Part shown: in pieces, positions 40,934 to 47,195 of the stretch
How the letters are laid out: the number at the start of each line of letters is the position of its first letter
Numbering within the stretch: position 1 is the stretch's first letter
NCBI RefSeq assembly: GCF_900091725.1
Contig: NZ_FMBW01000044.1
Coordinates: 248,001-312,000, forward strand
Source: Streptomyces sp. DvalAA-43
GTDB lineage: Bacteria > Actinomycetota > Actinomycetes > Streptomycetales > Streptomycetaceae
Length of the DNA stretch: 64,000 nt
Direction: 5' to 3'
The notes under the pieces: generated by a model
Told to the model about the DNA's origin: nothing
Database searches by the model: none
Seen by the model: the letters and a program-made list of their open reading frames with translations, nothing else
Translations under genes and position numbers: made by a program

Positions 40934-41029
40934 GTGAAGCCCCACCAGCACCACGGATGCGGCTGCGAGTGCAACAACGGCGGCTTCTGCGGAGGCTGCG
41001 GCCACGCCGGATGCGGCGGCCGACGCTAA
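40934..41029 (+). CDS. 31-residue Cys/His/Gly-rich micro-protein
   Basis: GTG 40,934 (AAGGGAG at 40,922-40,928) to TAA 41,029. It begins MKPHQHHGCGCECNNGG and contains six cysteines and five histidines in 31 residues. The spacing suggests metal binding. It is the first gene after promoter element copy 3, so it should be strongly expressed. No hydrophobic segment and no family known to me. Confidence 0.6.
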   Translation: MKPHQHHGCGCECNNGGFCGGCGHAGCGGRR

Positions 41030-41050
41030 CCACCACCCCGAACACACCCC

Positions 41051-41077
41051 GCGCCCCCGGCCAACCGCCGGGGGCGC
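41051..41077 (+). terminator. Perfect 11-bp intergenic hairpin
   Basis: GCGCCCCCGGC (41,051-41,061) and exact complement (41,067-41,077), loop of 5. CTCTTGGAGA follows at 41,097-41,106. Confidence 0.7.
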
Positions 41078-41111
41078 ACCCATACGCGAAAGCGTCCTCT
41101 TGGAGACCCAG

Positions 41112-41750
41112 ATGAACACCTACTCCACCGGAGTCCTCGAACTCGCCAAACAGATCGGACTCGAACCCGAACACGTCGCGGAGGGCCTGCGCCTGGCGTG
41201 CCGCTCCTTCAACCACATCCAGGCCAACACCGGCATGACCATCGAGCAGTTCCGCCGCGTCTTCACCCACAACCGGCACTCCATCGCCATCGTCGCCAAC
41301 ATCGCGATGCGCCGAGCCGGCCGCCGCGACGACGCCCTGCTCCTCATGGACATCTACAAGGCCAGCGTCGGCATCGCCCCGTACCTGCCGCCCATCCACA
41401 CCGGGATCGGCACGCTGCCCGAGTACCACGACCACCCGCAGGTCCGGGACGCCATCCGCATCCTGACCGCCGCCGGGCTCCCGCCCATCCACACCGACGG
41501 TGTCCACGAACTCCACCCCGGCTTCCAGGTCCTGCCGGACACCACCGGCCACCTGCCCGGCTTCCTGTTCATCGCGCCCGACCCCGGAGCCAAGGGCCGG
41601 ACCGGATTCGCGGGCGGCGACCTCGGCTACCTCGCCGTCATGCGCTGGGCCGGGTGGGGCGTCATCACCGAACGCCTCCCCGGCGGCCTGTACGCCGTCT
41701 GCCACCCCAGCCACCGCGACAACCCGTTCCCCGCCGCCCCCACCTCCTGA
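41112..41750 (+). CDS. Hypothetical early phage protein
   Basis: 212 residues, unknown. ATG 41,112 stands 5 bases after CTCTTGGAGA. The first 90 residues are helical (LELAKQIGLEPEHVAEGLRLACRSF, FRRVFTHNRHSIAIVANIAMRRAG). The second half has strands with aromatic and histidine residues (GIGTLPEYHDHPQVRDAIRIL, PIHTDGVHELHPGFQVLP, GGDLGYLAVMRWAGWGVITERLPGG). No known catalytic set. Confidence 0.6.
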   Translation: MNTYSTGVLELAKQIGLEPEHVAEGLRLACRSFNHIQANTGMTIEQFRRVFTHNRHSIAIVANIAMRRAGRRDDALLLMDIYKASVGIAPYLPPIHTGIGTLPEYHDHPQVRDAIRILTAAGLPPIHTDGVHELHPGFQVLPDTTGHLPGFLFIAPDPGAKGRTGFAGGDLGYLAVMRWAGWGVITERLPGGLYAVCHPSHRDNPFPAAPTS

Positions 41751-41757
41751 CCCCGCC

Positions 41758-41787
41758 CGTGCCCGGCCGCTCGCGCGGCCGGGCACG
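41758..41787 (+). terminator. Perfect 13-bp intergenic hairpin
   Basis: CGTGCCCGGCCGC (41,758-41,770), loop TCGC, exact complement (41,775-41,787). Confidence 0.7.
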
Positions 41788-41812
41788 GCCCCACCTGAAA
41801 GGCGCCACCCTC

Positions 41813-42115
41813 ATGAAGCTCCCCGTAGACGACGTCACGCTCGCGTCCTGGTCCACGCTCCTCGGCCTCACCGACAAGCAGACCGCCGCGACCCTCGAAG
41901 ACATCGAGAAGACCCTCCGCCAGGGGTACGAGTACCGCCCCGACGAGCTGCGCGACGCCACCTTCGACCAGCTCATAAGCGACATGGACAAGGACGAGGC
42001 CGCCCTGATGTTCCTCATCAGCGGACTGCGCCAGGCCGGATACCCCAACGCGGCCTACGACATCGAGGTACGCGGCATCTTCGCCACGCTCAGCTCCCTC
42101 CAGCACACCGGCTGA
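41813..42115 (+). CDS. Small helical early protein
   Basis: 100 residues, unknown. Helical throughout: SWSTLLGLTDKQTAATLEDIEKTLRQG, DQLISDMDKDEAALMFLISGLRQAG, AAYDIEVRGIFATLSSLQ. ATG 41,813 with GAAAGG upstream. It lies between two intergenic hairpins as a single-gene unit. Confidence 0.55.
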   Translation: MKLPVDDVTLASWSTLLGLTDKQTAATLEDIEKTLRQGYEYRPDELRDATFDQLISDMDKDEAALMFLISGLRQAGYPNAAYDIEVRGIFATLSSLQHTG

Positions 42116-42135
42116 CCTTCCCCTCACACCCGCTC

Positions 42136-42169
42136 ACCGCCCCGGCCGCGCACCGCGCACCGGGGCGGT
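42136..42169 (+). terminator. 10-bp intergenic hairpin
   Basis: ACCGCCCCGG (42,136-42,145) pairs exactly with 42,160-42,169. The 14-base loop contains a repeated GCGCA and may pair further. Confidence 0.55.
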
Positions 42170-42202
42170 CCCATGCGCGCCCGCAGAAAGGATTCCGCCG
42201 TC

Positions 42203-43210
42203 GTGAGCGACGACTTCCTGCCCCGTGCCGCGGCCCCGACCGCCGCACGGCCCGCCCCCTCGTGGGCGAAGAAGCCCCCGCCCAAGTCCAAGGCCCGCAC
42301 CACCGGCAAGATCACAGCCCGCCGCTACGCCGCCCCGCGCGACCCGCACGAGCACGCCCGGAAGATCGCCGAGAACGTCCTCGACGCCTGGTATCAGTCC
42401 TTCGGCGGCAGCAGCATCGACGTCCCCCTGGGCACCGTCGCCGGGCTCTCCCTGCTGCGCAACCTCCCCGGACTCGCGGACTGGGTGCTCAACCTCGCGC
42501 CCGAAGACCTCCCGCAGCTCCTCAAGGAGATCTACCTCGGCCACTGGATCAACCGACCCGACCTCATCAACCGCGCGATACGCCTGCACGACTGGGCCTG
42601 GAACCCCGAGCCCGACAAGCAGCAGCTCCGCGCCGTCCACGCCGTCACCCGCGCCGCCATCAACACCGGCCTGATGGACCTCACCGGCCACGACGACGTC
42701 TGGCGACGCTCCGAAGCCGACGTCCTCAGCCCCCTGCTCACCGGCCTCCGGCACAAGAGCGACAAGAAGTGGCGCGGCGAGTACCACACGCCGGCGTGCA
42801 TCACCGACCTGATGGCCAACATCACCGTCGACAAGGACTTCGCGAAGCCGGGCATGTCCTTCCGCGAACCCGCCATCGGCTCGGGCACGATGTTCCGCTC
42901 CGTCGCCGTCCGACTGCGCGACCTCGGCCTCGACCCGCACGACTTCCACTGGTACGGCAACGACATCGACGCGCTGTCGGCCGGATGCGCCGCCGTGAAC
43001 GCGATCATCTGGGACCTCGGTCCGCGCTGCCTCATCGGCTGCGCCGACTCGCTCGCGCCGGAAGACGACTACGCCAAGACCCGCGCCGAAGCCCTCGAAG
43101 CCTTCGAGGAGCGCGACCGGCACCTAGAAGCCGCCCACTCGCTCGCCGCGGTCCGCCGCGCCTTCGACCTGGTCGACGAGCTGATGCCCAGCAAAGAGCC
43201 CGTCGCGTGA
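42203..43210 (+). CDS. N6-adenine DNA methylase-like protein lacking motif IV
   Basis: 335 residues from GTG 42,203 (AAAGGA at 42,187-42,192). A helical N-terminal region precedes a methylase fold: GEYHTPACITDLMANIT (typical substrate/entry segment), FREPAIGSGTMFRSVAVRLRDLG (SAM motif I), WYGNDIDALSAGCAAVNAIIWDLG (motif II/III). The catalytic motif (N/D/S)PP(Y/F/W) should follow soon after GCADSLAPEDD, but it is absent. The protein ends in a charged helix instead. It may bind SAM or DNA without methylating. Confidence 0.7.
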   Translation: MSDDFLPRAAAPTAARPAPSWAKKPPPKSKARTTGKITARRYAAPRDPHEHARKIAENVLDAWYQSFGGSSIDVPLGTVAGLSLLRNLPGLADWVLNLAPEDLPQLLKEIYLGHWINRPDLINRAIRLHDWAWNPEPDKQQLRAVHAVTRAAINTGLMDLTGHDDVWRRSEADVLSPLLTGLRHKSDKKWRGEYHTPACITDLMANITVDKDFAKPGMSFREPAIGSGTMFRSVAVRLRDLGLDPHDFHWYGNDIDALSAGCAAVNAIIWDLGPRCLIGCADSLAPEDDYAKTRAEALEAFEERDRHLEAAHSLAAVRRAFDLVDELMPSKEPVA

Positions 43211-43731
43211 CCGGCACCTTCGACCGCCCCGGCACCACGCCCGTCGTACGCCGCCGACGCCCGGCCTTCGCCGCGCCCCGCGACGAGATCGACGTACCGC
43301 CCCTCGACCAGATCGCCCCGCCCCTCGACCCGCCCTGGCGCAAGGAGGACACCGACACCCCCGACCGCAAAGCCCTCTACCTCCACCCCGACGGTCACAG
43401 CGTCGGCCTGCGCATCCAGTCCCGCGGCTTCGCCATCCAGACCTGGATCACCGCAGGCCCCGACCTGCCCCCGCTCCCCGACACCGCGACCGCCGCCGAA
43501 CAGGCCGAGGCACAGGCCGCCCGCGACGCCCGGCTCCAGCCCGGCCGCACCTGGCACGCCGTCCTCAACACGCGGACCAGCAAGGCCCTGGCCACTGACC
43601 TCGGCGCACTCGTCCGAGACCGCCTACTCCCTGCCCTGACCAACAAGCCGCGCGGCATCCCCGCCCCGCCCCCACCCGCCCGCATCGGCCAGTCCGACCC
43701 CACCCCGACCACAGAAGGAACCCAGAAGTGA
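43207..43731 (+). CDS. Hypothetical early phage protein
   Basis: 174 residues, unknown. The first 55 residues are proline-rich and disordered-looking (APRDEIDVPPLDQIAPPLDPPWR). The middle is a small beta domain (GHSVGLRIQSRGFAIQTWITAG) and a helix ending ALVRDRLLPAL. GTG 43,207 overlaps the methylase stop and its end overlaps the DUF4192 gene, so the three form one operon. Confidence 0.55.
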   Translation: MTGTFDRPGTTPVVRRRRPAFAAPRDEIDVPPLDQIAPPLDPPWRKEDTDTPDRKALYLHPDGHSVGLRIQSRGFAIQTWITAGPDLPPLPDTATAAEQAEAQAARDARLQPGRTWHAVLNTRTSKALATDLGALVRDRLLPALTNKPRGIPAPPPPARIGQSDPTPTTEGTQK

Positions 43732-45377
43732 GCCCCGACAACACCGTGCAGGTCACCAGCCTGCCCAACCTCGCCGAGATCCTGCCGTACCTCCTCGGCC
43801 ACTACCCCGACGACAGCATCGCCTTCCACGCCCCCGGCGAGAACTTCACCGACGGCCCGAGCATGACGTGCCCCCTGCCCGACGACCCCGCCGAGTGGAA
43901 GGACACCGCCGAACTCGCCGCCCGCCAGTTCGTGGCGTACGCCCACGACCGTGGACACAACCCCGACCAAGGCGTCATCGTCTACCTCTGCCGCGACCCG
44001 CGCCCCAACGAGACCCCGTGGGACACCGCCGCGCTCCTCGCACCGGTCACCGACTGGATCACGAGCACCCTCCTGAACGAGCGCGCCTGCGTCCTCCAGA
44101 CCATCGGCCTGGTCGCGAACCGCTGGTGGGCCTACGAGTGCACCACCGACGGATGCTGCGAGGGCGAACCGCTCCCATCTGCCGACGACCCCACCAGCGT
44201 CGCAGCACAGATGGCCCGCCTCGGCCGCACCCCCGGCCCTCGCACCCGCGACATCGTCAAGGAGTTCCGGGCGGCGGCCCCCGCTGACGTCGACTTCCTC
44301 AAGGCCCTGGACACGGCCGTCGACCAGTTCAACACCCGGTGCGCGACCAGCGCCGGACGCGACTCCACACTCACCTCGACCTGCGCCCAGATCGAGGCGG
44401 CCGTCAGCCAATTCCGGGCCGGAGCGACCACCCTCAACCGCAACTTGGCCACACAGCTCATCGTCGGTCTGCACGACGACGGCGCCGTGGATGCCGGCAT
44501 AGCGCACACGGACGACGACGACCTTCCCCACGCCCGAAACCTGTGGGCCTACCTCGCCCGACACTGCGCCGAGCCATTCACACAGGAGGCCGTCCCCGCA
44601 CTGACGCTGTACGCCTTCGTCGCCTGGCGGCAAGGCGACCTCATCGCCGCCCGGCTCGCCCTCCGCGACGCGCTCACCACCGACCCCGAATACGAACTGG
44701 CCGTCGGCGTACTCCACGGCACCATCGACGGCGAGGACCCCCGCGACTTCCGTACCGCCGTCCGAGAGACCTACGACCACCGCATGGCACACGTCCAGCA
44801 CGCAGTCCAGGTCGCCAGCGAGTACAGCCCCGTCACCGACAGCACGGCGCACCGCCACCGCGAAGCCCTCGACACCGCCACCGAGTACCACGCCGCGCAG
44901 TCCAGCACCTACCGCGGACAACTCCTCGCCCGCTACGGGACGATCGACGTCATCGGCGGAGCCCTGGCCGACTTCCGCAACGGCCCCCCGCAGCTCATGG
45001 ACGAGATCGCCGCCCGCATCATCCTCGGCCTCCAGGACCCCAGAGCCCGAGACGCCGCCCTGTCCACCGGCGACGAGAACGACCTCCCCGTCGAACGGCA
45101 ACTGTGGGGCTACCTCGCCCGACGCTGCGTACCCCCGCACACCGACAAGGCCCCGCCGCTCCTCGCCCTCCTCGGCTGGGTCGCCTGGCGGCAGAACGAC
45201 ACCGTCACCGCCAGCCACGCCTTCTCGGACGCCCTCGACATCGACCCCCACTACAGGCTCGCCAAGCACATGCTCGAAGGCATCCGCTCCGAATACGACC
45301 AGGACGAGTTCCTGGCGATCTTCCGCGCAGCCGACCAGCGATTCGCCGCAGGCCGCGCCGACCTCGACAACCTCTGA
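43728..45377 (+). CDS. DUF4192 domain protein
   Basis: 549 residues. The N-terminus NTVQVTSLPNLAEILPYLLGHYPDDSIAFHA is diagnostic of DUF4192, a family of Streptomyces and its phages with unknown function. Two similar halves follow: LWAYLARHCAEPFTQEAVPALTLYAFVAWRQGD and LWGYLARRCVPPHTDKAPPLLALLGWVAWRQND, an internal duplication with helical (TPR-like) character. No catalytic motif is visible. GTG 43,728. Confidence 0.85.
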   Translation: MSPDNTVQVTSLPNLAEILPYLLGHYPDDSIAFHAPGENFTDGPSMTCPLPDDPAEWKDTAELAARQFVAYAHDRGHNPDQGVIVYLCRDPRPNETPWDTAALLAPVTDWITSTLLNERACVLQTIGLVANRWWAYECTTDGCCEGEPLPSADDPTSVAAQMARLGRTPGPRTRDIVKEFRAAAPADVDFLKALDTAVDQFNTRCATSAGRDSTLTSTCAQIEAAVSQFRAGATTLNRNLATQLIVGLHDDGAVDAGIAHTDDDDLPHARNLWAYLARHCAEPFTQEAVPALTLYAFVAWRQGDLIAARLALRDALTTDPEYELAVGVLHGTIDGEDPRDFRTAVRETYDHRMAHVQHAVQVASEYSPVTDSTAHRHREALDTATEYHAAQSSTYRGQLLARYGTIDVIGGALADFRNGPPQLMDEIAARIILGLQDPRARDAALSTGDENDLPVERQLWGYLARRCVPPHTDKAPPLLALLGWVAWRQNDTVTASHAFSDALDIDPHYRLAKHMLEGIRSEYDQDEFLAIFRAADQRFAAGRADLDNL

Positions 45378-45383
45378 CCCCAC

Positions 45384-45412
45384 GGCGGCCCCGGCGCTTC
45401 GCCGGGGCCGCC
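45384..45412 (+). terminator. Perfect 13-bp intergenic hairpin
   Basis: GGCGGCCCCGGCG (45,384-45,396), loop CTT, exact complement (45,400-45,412), 7 bases after the DUF4192 stop. Confidence 0.75.
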
Positions 45413-45428
45413 CCCACCCGGAGACCTC

Positions 45429-46016
45429 ATGCCCACCCCTTCCGACGAACCGCGCGGCGCAGTCGCCCGCCACACCGCATACCTGCCCCACTTCTGGGAC
45501 AAGGCCACGAACTCCCGGCCGATCTGGCGCATCGACTGGGGCCAGCCCGGCTTCAGCCAGCGCACGCCACCCGAGCCCACCTCCGACCACCGGCCCACCG
45601 TCCTCGCCCGCTCCTGGGAACGGCCGGCCCCCGACGGAACCGGCGAGACCTGGCCCTACCTCCACCGCGGGGCGTGCCTCGGCTGCACCTGGGAGGGCCC
45701 CGACCGTCGCCGTACGGACGAGGCCGTCGAGGACGCCCACGACCACACCCACCCCGGCTGGCGCGACCTCCCGGCCGTACCCGAGCACCAAGGACGCCGC
45801 TGGCTCACGCACGTCCAGCGCCTCTACCCGGACGGGTGGTTCGACCGAGGCGGACCCGTTCGTACAGTCCGGACCGGGATCGAAAAGCGGCACCGGCCCG
45901 GAGCAGCACCGGGCGGCGGCTACGACCTCGCCGTCCAGCCGCCCAGGAGGAACGACACGGTCACGGCGATCCCAGATGTGCTGCCCCTCGACTTCAGCAG
46001 CGCGGAGGCAGCCTGA
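45429..46016 (+). CDS. DUF6349-like protein, last prophage gene
   Basis: 195 residues from ATG 45,429 (GGAGA just upstream). The segment HRGACLGCTWEGPDRRRTDEAVEDAHDHTHPGWRDLP with a CxxC and many histidines is what I recall from DUF6349 proteins of Streptomyces phages. A single metal-binding domain is likely. Function unknown. Downstream DNA up to the tRNA fragment is non-coding. Confidence 0.6.
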   Translation: MPTPSDEPRGAVARHTAYLPHFWDKATNSRPIWRIDWGQPGFSQRTPPEPTSDHRPTVLARSWERPAPDGTGETWPYLHRGACLGCTWEGPDRRRTDEAVEDAHDHTHPGWRDLPAVPEHQGRRWLTHVQRLYPDGWFDRGGPVRTVRTGIEKRHRPGAAPGGGYDLAVQPPRRNDTVTAIPDVLPLDFSSAEAA

Positions 46017-46362
46017 ACGGGGTACTGCGCGCTACGCTGGAGAACGGCGGCTGACCTGCGAAAAGCCGCTCCGCTCCACCCCCGGGCACAGGGGGCGGAA
46101 GCCCGCTTCGCCGGTAAGGCACTCCGCTGCGTGTGAGTTCAGATCCTCGCCCGCCCGTACTGCGCAACCTGCGGCGATGCCGCCGGACTCTCAGATCACC
46201 AGGCACCCGGACAGTTCTCGGAGGGCCCCCAGGGGACACTCAGGGGACGGAAGGACCCGGAAGGATCAGGAAGGCCGGCTCACGGCTAGAATGGTTGCAG
46301 GTCGCTGACCTGCGAAAACAGGAAGATCGCGGCAAGGTGCCGGGGGGATCGGAAGATCCGCA
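46017..46362. other. Non-coding right prophage end with 15-bp direct repeat
   Basis: No credible gene. GCTGACCTGCGAAAA occurs exactly at 46,050-46,064 and 46,304-46,318; the second copy is part of the palindrome GCAGGTC-GCT-GACCTGC (46,297-46,313). Repeats beside an att site may be integrase arm sites or promoters. A hairpin-rich, tRNA-like stretch (46,085-46,150) is not a complete tRNA. Confidence 0.5.
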
Positions 46363-46407
46363 AAGGACTCATAATCCGTCGGCCGTGGGTTCGAGTCCCA
46401 CCCGCCC
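46363..46407 (+). tRNA. 3' half of a CAT-anticodon tRNA (Met or Ile2), prophage attR
   Basis: The sequence holds the anticodon loop CTCATAA (46,368-46,374), a T-arm GTGGG-TTCGAGT-CCCAC (46,385-46,401) and a 3' acceptor strand CCGCCCC plus A. The upstream D-arm and matching 5' acceptor strand (GGGGCGG) are absent. The 5' side of the anticodon stem, AAGGA against TCCGT, has one mismatch, as expected when the left part is phage DNA. So this is a tRNA remnant at a phage junction, with the crossover close to 46,365. Confidence 0.75.
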
Positions 46408-46456
46408 CACTGCCGATGTCCGGCAGAAACGTTATGACCTGCGTATACGTAGGCAC

Positions 46457-46487
46457 GAGGGCCCTCACGGATGCCGTGGGGGCCCTC
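46457..46487 (+). terminator. Hairpin after the tRNA
   Basis: GAGGGCCCTCACGG (46,457-46,470), loop ATG, CCGTGGGGGCCCTC (46,474-46,487): 14 bp with one wobble pair. Probably the native tRNA terminator, which supports reading the DNA right of 46,410 as host. Confidence 0.7.
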
Positions 46488-46884
46488 ACCATAGCCCCGT
46501 TGCAAGATCAAGTGGCCGCGCCGCGGCCCGGCGGGTCGTGCCGGGGGAGTCCGGTCGGGCCCGGTCCGTTGTCCGCCGATGCGTCAGCGCGTCGGTGCGT
46601 CAGTGTCCGTACGAGTGGCGCCGATTGCGGGCGGCCCCGTGGTGGCCGTACCGCACGGTGGTGGCCTTGCCCGAGACGCGGCGCGTGTTTCACCCCTGAC
46701 CGTCCCGCCCGGGTGTGCCGGAGAGTCACTTATGACAACGCTCCGGAGGATTATGGTATTTCGGCACTTTTAGTTCTTGATTACGGCTTCTACGACTTGT
46801 TGGTCCCAGTGGTCGGACGTAGTGTCGAAAGTGCCGCAGCAAGAGCAAGGAGCGGCACAGTGAACTCCTCCAAAGGAGACGAAG
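46488..46884. other. Intergenic region before the RGG-repeat gene
   Basis: About 400 bases with no gene I can support. A less GC-rich stretch (46,731-46,805) contains a possible promoter, ATGACA (46,732-46,737), 17 bases, GGTATT (46,755-46,760). The leader to the small gene would then be about 115 bases. Confidence 0.4.
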
Positions 46885-47076
46885 ATGAAGGTTCGTAGCA
46901 TCTTCGATTACAGGGGCGGCGGCGGTCGCGGCGGTCGTGGTGGCCGTGGCGGATTCGGCGGCCGTGGACGCGGTGGTCGTGGATACGGTGGCCGTGGATA
47001 CGGCGGTCGTGGACGCGGCTTCGGTGACTACTTCGACGACTACGGCTACGGCCGAGGTGGTCGCTGGGGTTGCTGA
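46885..47076 (+). CDS. 63-residue Gly/Arg/Tyr-repeat (RGG) micro-protein
   Basis: ATG 46,885 with AAAGGAG at 46,873-46,879. A short start MKVRSIFDYR is followed by tandem GGRG and RGYGG units across residues 11-47, then an acidic Tyr segment (FGDYFDDYGYGRGG) and a C-terminal Cys. RGG repeats bind RNA in other proteins and phase-separate. Alternatively, a glycine-rich peptide beside an exporter could be a secreted or modified product. No family known to me. A terminator follows. Confidence 0.65.
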   Translation: MKVRSIFDYRGGGGRGGRGGRGGFGGRGRGGRGYGGRGYGGRGRGFGDYFDDYGYGRGGRWGC

Positions 47077-47107
47077 CACCCGTCACCCCGACCCCCTGAC
47101 CCCAACC

Positions 47108-47151
47108 CGAGGCAGGCTCGCGCACTCCGCGCGGGTCCGCCTCGCTTTTTT
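47108..47151 (+). terminator. Rho-independent terminator after the RGG gene
   Basis: CGAGGC (47,108-47,113) pairs with GCCTCG (47,139-47,144), with an inner GC-rich stem, and is followed by TTTTTT (47,146-47,151). It is the only classical hairpin-plus-T-run terminator I noticed. Confidence 0.8.
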
Positions 47152-47195
47152 GGGGCCCTTTCCATGGCCAGATCCCTTCCGAGCACCTCGGTGAT

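Noticed and set aside
41500..43731. 743-codon plus-strand frame spanning three genes
   Set aside because: It is out of frame with genes that have ribosome sites and hairpin borders; the product is Arg/Pro-rich noise.
28805..45412. CRISPR array
   Set aside because: The repeated elements are hairpins with different sequences and genes between them; no regular spacer-repeat pattern and no cas operon. The Cas4-like protein is a RecT-partner nuclease.
46085..46156. Possible second tRNA with T-arm-like TTCAGATC
   Set aside because: An acceptor-like GGGGCGG/CCGCCCG pairing and a D-loop-like GG can be drawn, but the anticodon arm and T-arm overlap and the total is about 66 bases, too short. Kept only as a tRNA-like stretch.
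46266..46511. Minus-strand reading frame with GGWDSNPRPTDYESF
   Set aside because: This peptide pattern is a well-known artefact of reading a tRNA gene backwards. It supports the tRNA fragment, not a gene.
46416..46898. 160-codon plus-strand frame before the RGG gene
   Set aside because: No ribosome site and unlikely composition; it covers the terminator and overlaps the supported RGG start in another frame.
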